From the NCBI GenBank assembly GCA_905182995.1, contig CAJJDP010000015.1:643987-702401 (forward strand): a DNA stretch of 58,415 bases, in the 5' to 3' direction. Every line of letters starts with the position of its first letter. The stretch's first letter is position 1. Under the pieces are notes generated by a model. It was given only the letters and a program-made list of their open reading frames with translations, ran no database searches and was not told where the DNA came from. The translations under genes were made by a program, and so were the position numbers. This DNA comes from Paramecium octaurelia (taxonomy: Eukaryota; Ciliophora; Oligohymenophorea; Peniculida; Parameciidae). Positions 51,535-58,415 of the stretch are shown one piece after another.

Positions 51535-52364
51535 ATTCATATCTACAGGCAAACGACCCTCAAGACCTAACCCTTTGAATTGGTTCCCTGAACCTGATTA
51601 AGTTTGTGGTGCTGATTTTGAAGAAAGATCAAATCATTGCTAACTATTAATGAGTGATATGAGTGAACACTTCTTAAGGGTTGTCGATAAATTGTATTAT
51701 TCTACTGAAGAATCTATGATTGAGGCACTTTCAGACAACATTAATTCTGATGCTCTTTAACAATTATTGGATTACGTTTAAGAAACTAAAAGAGTCAAGG
51801 CTGATAATCTTGAACATCCAGGAGTTCCAATGGTAGTTATTTATGCAGCTAATCAATTGACTCCAGCCCAATTCGAATATGATAAACAGCCTTAACCAAT
51901 TGTTGATTCCTCAGATGATTTCTATCTACCTGATCATATTTATAAAGCTTATGGCGATGCAACTGTTCTTGCCTCATCTGCTATGACACCAGCCATCAAG
52001 TGGATTTATGAACACAAAAATGGATAAACCAATATTCCAACCAAATTAGTTGAATATTGTTCACAATACAGTGGCGATGCTGTCTCTTCAATTTATGATT
52101 CAACAGATGAATAACAATAGAAACAATTTACCTAATCAGGTTATTTGGGTCTTACATGTTCTTGTAAATATGGATAAACTGTAATTTATTATATTATTCT
52201 AGGGAATAGACCATTGTAGTCATGGTTGCATTATATCAGATGCATTACTTATATAGTTTGCTTCTCAGGTTCTGACTACTAATTGGAAATCGACTATTTC
52301 CCAAACAACTGCAACTGAAATTGAACTAAAAGCTATTAAAGAGGGATGTACAAATTTGCATTGA
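50237..52364 (+). CDS. LCAT-like lipase/acyltransferase
   Basis: ATG 50237-50239 opens a hydrophobic, signal-like N-terminus (LLAVVTIGIISIA), fitting a secreted or lysosomal enzyme. It includes PAILVPGIIATILQ, the oxyanion-side segment of the LCAT/PDAT alpha/beta-hydrolase family; IFGHSLGSLHA with the nucleophile Ser; AGPLLGA; a YGDATV segment likely holding the acid; and DHCSHGC near the end, where the catalytic His is expected. Introns: 50641-50668 (28 nt) and 52181-52202 (22 nt). Stop TGA 52362-52364. About 690 residues. LCAT-family enzymes transfer or hydrolyse phospholipid acyl chains. One oddity: the frame slips by one base near 50411-50425, between EFEYL and MSEHYREYH, and the same slip occurs in the truncated copy. 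Apart from that the gene is fully open. Confidence 0.85.
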
Positions 52365-53557
52365 ACATCATATTGTGATAATTATAAATAACAAAATATT
52401 ATAAAATTATTCATATTTTATAACATATTTAACAAAAATTAGATGATTATCTAAAATGAGATTAAATGAATAAATGGTAATACTACTACTAATGTTTGAA
52501 TATGAGAATATTTTTCAAAAATTAATTAGAATAAATTATAACTATATACTTCGCAAATCTAAATTAAAGGAACGATAAGATGATCATGAGGATACTTCTA
52601 AATTTTATTATTACACTAAATTCATGATTTGACAGCAATCTTAAAGATAAAATAATTTGAAAATACTATTTATTTTCAAATATTTTCTGCGTGTAAGTAC
52701 AATTTATAAAAAGAATTCTTTTATCAACATCTAAGAAGATTCGATTTCATTAAAATTATTGTGTATTGGATGTTTCCTTTCATAAATTTATGATCTCTGC
52801 TCTAACATTTTAATTTAATTTAAATTCAAAAATTTTCATATATATGTTGATTAAAATTATAGATGAGTATTAGAAATTAAATTAATCTAAAATTATTTTA
52901 AAAAATTTGACATTGTATTTCTTTTAGATTTTTTTATTAAAGTAACATAATTTTGCTATGAAGCACAATATCAATATGGGAGTGTAACTATTAATTCGAA
53001 TAGATAACAAACAAAATTACATAATATGAAGAAATAAATGAATACCCTATCAACGAAATTTAGTATTTTAAGCTGAATCAATCACAAAATTTGAATTATA
53101 ATGTTCTGATTTATTGATAGCTCCTATTTCTATTACTAAGGATGCCACCATATTTTAGTATTAACAGAAAAACTGATTATTAATAAATTAATATAAAAAA
53201 ATATATGGTTTGTAGTTAATATTTAATAAGCTTTAAGTATATAGTATTTAAAGCCTTTCCTTATAATATTTATATATTCCTAAACTATATTCTATTTTTG
53301 ATAAAAGTAATCATTTTTTACATCATATAATAATGAGATCGTTATAATTTCAATGAAGGATTAATCAGAACAATCTAAATCCTATAATTCAAATCTTTAG
53401 TGTATAAAATCAAAACTCTAAAAAGGCTTAGATTATAATTGTTTTCAATATTCTTTATGGCATAGAACAATTACCTATAAATCAAAATTTCTGAAATAAG
53501 TGATTACTATATATTTATGACACATATCTTAATTATGTTTTAATATAGTTTTTATAA
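52365..53557. other. Intergenic AT-rich spacer
   Basis: No coding text was recognised on either strand. This is unusually long for Paramecium, where genes are normally tightly packed. Confidence 0.45.
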
Positions 53558-55691
53558 ATGATCATAAAATTAGTTGTGCTGATATTATGCGTGATTGCAT
53601 CAGATAATTGGTATCAACAGCATAAATATTTTAACACCACCACTTTAACGGACACTGAAGGTATTATTAATATATATTTAGGCTGGTGGGTTCAGGGAAA
53701 TAATGGATAAAATATTAGCACTTGTGATGGCGTTTAAATGTTTGGAGGTTATAATGTTTTTGGAAAGGGGACAGTTGTTTCGAACTTACTTCCTTTAGAT
53801 CCGCATTGTAAAATACGCGTTACTTTCTAGTTTTGGAAGTATTTATGATTATTAAGTTAAGAATAGATAGTTGGGATAATGAAATCGTATATTTTATACT
53901 AGATGATAAAGTTTAAACTGGGACTTGGTATTGGGATACGGGAGATGTTAAATGCGGGAATCCAGAACATCCGAACGAATGGAAAGAAGTTATAGTAGAA
54001 GAAAAAATCGAATTTTTGCACTAAGAACCCACGCTTGCTGTAATAATCAAAACTAATTTAGATGAAATTCCTTATAATGTATTCATATAATTAATCAAGG
54101 AATCTTGGGGATTTAGAAATTTTATAGTGGAGGTAGTCCTGTGTTCACCAGGCTGTATAAGATGTAGTAATGATACACCTGATGAATGCTTATATTACAT
54201 ACCAATAGAAGTGAATTGGTTTGACAGTTTTAATTTTGATGGGTGGCTTCTTAATAATTAATAGTTTGTTGGCATCAGCCTATGTGTCAACATGACGGTA
54301 ATAGGAGGAGTTGGTCTTATTTCAGGAAATTAATAGTTAGCAAAGAAATATACATCTTTGATCCCACATTATAAACTAATATTATAGGTTCAGTTTTGGA
54401 AATTTGACTTTTGGAATAATAATAAATTCACTTTAGAGATTGATGGGCAAAAAATTTAAGAAGAAGTTTTTAATTAATATGAGGTTTTTCCTCTTTGTGG
54501 TGATAGCAGTGGGGGTGAAAAGTTATTAGACATTCGCCAGGAGTTGACTCATACATCTGATAGTCTGTAAATTTGTATGTATTCTGACCTTATTGCTACA
54601 AATGCTTTTTGGGGATTACGAGGCTTTAGATTATTTCTAGCAAAATGCGATGACACATGCCTTACTTGTTCTGGACCAAAAAAAAATGACTGTTAATCTT
54701 GTCAACCTGGATATAGACATTAAAATAATGAGTGTTTAGATGGTATATTTAAAATAATATTTTAGTAAAATGGATCTTGGGTTTATAACAATATTTCTAA
54801 CCTTAAGATTTTCAAACTCAACCTGGTTGGACTATATCAAATATTTACTATAATCAATCTCCATTTTAAATATGTGCTAATGCCAATCTAGTAGGAGGGT
54901 ACTCATTGTTATCTAAGGATTCTCAAATAGCCTTAACTATGGATTTGCCTAAACATACAAAAGTAAGAGTCAAAGTATAATTTTGGAAATTTGATACTTG
55001 GGATAATGAATGGTTTCAAGTATATGCAAATGGAAATCGAGTTTACTAAGAATAGTTTGGATTTACTGGAGTTCAAGTAATTTGTGGATCAACTACTTCT
55101 AATGCTTATGCAAAGTATTTGGATTTTGAATTTGTTCACAGTAACCCAACTATCAATTTAGTTATGACCACTACTTTAAATGAAAATGCACTTAATGAAT
55201 CATGGGGAATCAGAAATTTTTAATTATTTTACGGAATTATACAGGAATGCAGCTATTCTGTTATTGAGACCTTTAGTTTACCTTCATTCATAGGAACTAA
55301 GCATATTTAAACAACTTTATATTCATTTGATCAATCCTTGTAAAATAAATTGGTAATATCTGAACTCGGGATCACTCTATATCCTGAATTTGATGAAACA
55401 ATAACTGTTGACTCTTCAATTGAAAAATTGACAATCTCAATCATTTGGAAATGTTTTTAAACTGATCTAAATTTTTCCATTACTATATTACAAAGCAGTT
55501 ACCCAGATTACAAAACAGGAACAGCTGTTTGTAATAGAAAACGATCCAATGTATTAAACTCCTTGGTGGTTTTGGAAAGAATAATAAAATAAGAATCATA
55601 ACTTAGGTTAGTAGCTACTTCAACATCGATTTAGATAACTTAAATAGTATAAACTTAAACTATAAAGTAATACGAAATTGTAATTAACTGA
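53558..55691 (+). CDS. Cysteine-rich secreted-type protein with repeated ~190-residue units
   Basis: ATG 53558-53560 to TGA 55689-55691. Introns at 53661-53681, 53839-53861, 54079-54099 and 54743-54765 (21-23 nt); exons sum to 2046 nt, 681 residues. The N-terminus is a clear signal peptide (IIKLVVLILCVIASD). Three units share a lectin-like pattern: FGGYNVFGKGT or GGYSLLSKDS, then VQFWKFDTWDNE, and ESWGFRNF before a Cys cluster. The second unit ends in a furin-type cysteine-rich segment (CDDTCLTCSGPKKNDCQSC). This layout is typical of large ciliate surface or secreted protein families; ligand and function are unknown. The third unit is not followed by a Cys cluster, and no C-terminal membrane helix is seen, so the 3' end may be shortened. 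Confidence 0.8.
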
Positions 55692-57339
55692 TAATAAATA
55701 TCATTTCGAATTATCAATATTATTAATAAACCTCTAATTTTATCTGTTATAACAATTTGGTTCAATAAATAGGTATCAAAGTTTATGAGAATTAAAAATT
55801 ATTGTTTTAACAAAATTCCACTAATTCTCTAAATGCAAGTTATTTTTAATTATTTCTTGTATTGTTTATTTCAAATTTTGACAGCTAAAATAAAAGAGGG
55901 AAGAAATATTAATAATTAAGGAAATAGTTTATTTCAATTTCTTTCTCATTGTATTTCAAAGTGTCCAGCCATTCTCAGTTATGATTTATTGTACAGAGAT
56001 AATCGATGAGATGAAGAGTAACTTGAATCGTATATCAAAAAAAGAAGGAACTCTAGTAGCTAATATTAATATTGAGTAAATCTATTTAGAATTACTAAAC
56101 ATATTTAAAGGCAATGTGAGTCATTAGTTGCAGTACCATATCATAATAGAGAAACCTTATGAATTTCTTTTCGTATTCCTTGAAATACATATTGGTTTTA
56201 TTTGTTCAATCTTGAATAAACTCATTATTATCTAAATAGGAATCAGTCTATTGGCTTACTCCAATAAATTGGTTTATTTAGTTACTACTACTTTAAACAA
56301 ATGCTATTTATAATGGTTGATTTATTATAAAAAAACTGTCTAGATCATTTATTTTTCTTCTATTTTGGAGCTTCCTTGACTATTTTCCAAATACATATAC
56401 GATATTTTTATAGATACTAATTATTGTTGTAAATTAATTATCAAATTAATATATAGTAAATAGAAGTAGCTCCTAAAATTTATGAAGTGCTTGTGCAAAA
56501 TGAAAAACATCCAAAAATATAAATATTTCTTGCATAATAATATCTTATAGATAGCAATTTAGAATCTATTCATTGATAAATGATGAATGTACATTAAGCT
56601 CTTAAGATTACAGCCATTTTTTAAAAAGGAATTTAAAGAGTAGAATTGTATTCCTAAAACAAAAATTTAGCTATAGACCTACCCTGCTTTGAAATCTGCA
56701 AATCCATACTTCAAGCTACACAACCCCGATTAATATTTATTTCAAATAACAATTTTTTTGAATGATACCAAACATTTGCTTTCAGGGAAAATACTCATAA
56801 TCTAAGCTAGATTTTTCAAGCAGACTTTATCAGCTATACTCTAAGAAAGCTCAGTTTACGGTAAGATGTTAGAATGATTATGTCAAATCTTGCTATTCTC
56901 TTTTTTGATTATATTAAGGTTATAATGAATTACTTTCTCATAGGCTTATATATCACATTTAGAGATGAATTTCATTAATATTAATAAGATCTCTATCAAT
57001 TTTAATTATTGAGAATGAATATCTACAATAGCACTTAATGAAAAATAAATGGGGAATGCAATTCATAACCCATTTAACAATATATCTAAATAATTGCAGT
57101 AAATAGAATATTGAAATCTTATGACTTAATATTCTCTAAGTGTTTTTTAACTTTAGGCCTATAATAAACGCAGCTTCAATAAAACACATAAAAAGCAATC
57201 AACAATCTTTTGAGTCTAGTTGATATTCTGATAAAAAATTTCATTTAGATTTTCATTTTGAAGATTTAAAGAACTTTAATATCTCTAGTAATAAATATTT
57301 GGCTAACAGCATTGTTAGTAAAATATAATAGATTTACAT
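55692..57339. other. No confident gene; open but ambiguous frames
   Basis: A plus-strand frame from about 55920 to 56380 is open for some 150 codons (includes MKSNLNRISKKEGTLVANIN), and other frames here are open too. Some may be decayed 3' parts of the cysteine-rich gene or of another gene. Further coding-like text (KKFHLDFHFEDLKNFNISS) appears near 57230-57310. No family was recognised. Confidence 0.3.
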
Positions 57340-57477
57340 TTTTAGGCTACTCCTAATGAACATATGCTCTAAAATGAAACATTATTACAGAAATTTTATA
57401 TAGAAGCTGTGAGGTTATTTACTTCTGTAAAAATTCTTTTTAAAGATAAGGCAAAGTTATTATTTGAGATCTGGTGA
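57225..57477 (+). pseudogene. 3' exon relic of an unassigned gene
   Basis: A coding-like run (DLKNFNISSNKYLANS) is followed by a GT...AG segment of about 28 nt and then NEHMLQNETLLQKFYIEAVR, ending at a TGA near 57477. The two exon-like parts are out of phase by one base and an upstream TGA interrupts the first, so it is probably decayed. It lies just upstream of the zinc-finger/TPR gene. Confidence 0.35.
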
Positions 57478-57695
57478 TGCAATCTTTAAACGAAACTAGA
57501 TGAGGCTAAATTTTATATAATTAATTACACAAATTGCAGAATAATTTTTCAATTAATTATAAATAATTGAATTATGATTATAAATTTTTATTGATAATTT
57601 ATTGATTAAAGAATAGTAAATTAATTAATGTATATTATTAATTAGGGATATTTAAGTGAGAAAGATAATTATTTATTTAAATTGTTTATACTTAA

Positions 57696-58415
57696 ATGGA
57701 TCTGTTTAAGTGTAAATATGTTCCTCATGAAAATGAAGAAGTTATTGGATTTTGTTTGAATCGGGATTGTTAAAATACAACTCAATATTGTTTTGAATGT
57801 TTAAATACTAAAGATTCACCACATTCAGAACATTTCAATGATTGTATTAGATTCACAAAAATGATCTAATTTATGAAAGAATTGATACAAGTGAACAATC
57901 AATTAAGGATATAATTCAAAGATGTCTATATACAATTATAGAACAATGTTGCAAAAATTTAAAAACAATTGGATCAAGAAATTAGTACATTAGAAAATAT
58001 GACTCAACAGCTTTAAAACAAAGAGTATTTGGCTTGTAAATCATAAATACATATAATAAAACAGTTTTATTCCAAGGAAAAAGAAAACTGCAAATGTATC
58101 TTTGTTTATTCATATAAAATATTAATAGAATAACAAATAATACAATTCAATAATATTATTGATACATTAAAGAAGATGTTAGCAGACTAAACTAAAATGG
58201 AAGAATAAATAGATTCTGGTTGTCAAAAGGATACTATAATTAATTAATAGAGTGAAGATCAAAAAAACTAGTTGAATTTTGAAGAAGCTCAAAGATTATT
58301 AAATCAAGGTATATTAATTTGATTTATTATAGGAGTGGCATTAAGTAATCTAAAAAAATATTAGGAAGCAATTGAGTGTTACGATAAAGCTATTTCCATA
58401 AATCCTAAATATGAT
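57696..58415 (+). CDS. Zinc-finger, coiled-coil and TPR protein (3' partial)
   Basis: ATG 57696-57698. Residues 1-55 contain a Cys/His cluster (FKCKYVPHENE, FCLNRDCQ, YCFECL, SPHSEHFNDC) resembling a B-box-type zinc-binding motif. About 60-190 is helical and coiled-coil-like with many Gln. After NFEEAQRLLNQG a 24-nt intron (58309-58332) splits a codon after its first base, and the next exon starts a TPR unit (ALSNLKKYQEAIECYDKAIS). The intron position and phase match those of the TPR array at 37.1-40.4 kb. The window ends within the first repeat. The protein is likely a cytosolic scaffold; the partner is unknown. The exon sum is consistent (613 nt before the intron). Confidence 0.85.

Overview
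The window reads as ciliate nuclear DNA, most likely Paramecium or a close relative. It is very AT-rich. TAA and TAG occur in frame throughout clearly conserved proteins and must read as Gln, and only TGA ends genes. Introns are tiny (mostly 21-37 nt, GT...AG, usually GTA...TAG). The protein families seen also fit: WD40, TPR arrays, MORN-like repeats, CK1-like kinase, arrestin-like, LCAT-like lipase and a cysteine-rich surface protein. No telomere repeat, rRNA, tRNA or CRISPR was recognised.

The assembly is a scaffold with single-N joins at 8405, 16403, 24681, 29991, 41702 and 44163, and one 500-N gap (36597-37096). At 8405, 16403 and 24681 the sequence after the N repeats the 1.2-1.4 kb before it, so these are unmerged contig overlaps rather than biological repeats. 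The overlap at 24681 is special: the two copies differ by a 122-bp segment bounded exactly by TA, as expected for an internal eliminated sequence (IES) retained in one version. At 41702/44163 a ~2% divergent version of the arrestin-kinase region has been placed between two contigs that overlap each other.

Layout: 1-13 kb holds mainly decayed genes (a WD40 gene, several unassigned relics, a LINE-type reverse transcriptase relic). 13.2-15.4 kb holds an intact MORN-like repeat gene. 17.7-36.5 kb is mostly gene-poor, with further relics and a WD40/pentapeptide-like gene broken by one TGA. 37.1-40.4 kb is a TPR gene in which almost every exon is exactly one 102-nt repeat. 40.5-46.1 kb holds an arrestin-like gene and a convergent CK1-like kinase. 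46.3-51.5 kb is a 2.6-kb tandem duplication whose first unit carries a broken LCAT-like gene and whose second leads into the full-length one (to 52.4 kb). 53.6-55.7 kb is a cysteine-rich secreted-type protein, and a zinc-finger/coiled-coil/TPR gene starts at 57.7 kb and runs off the end.

The genes do not form an operon or an obvious pathway. The notable features are the mix of intact genes with many frameshifted relics, the repeat-per-exon architecture, and signs of germline-type DNA (IES-like insertion, LINE relic) in the same scaffold. All readings were made by eye. Exon sums were checked for divisibility by three where an intact gene is claimed.
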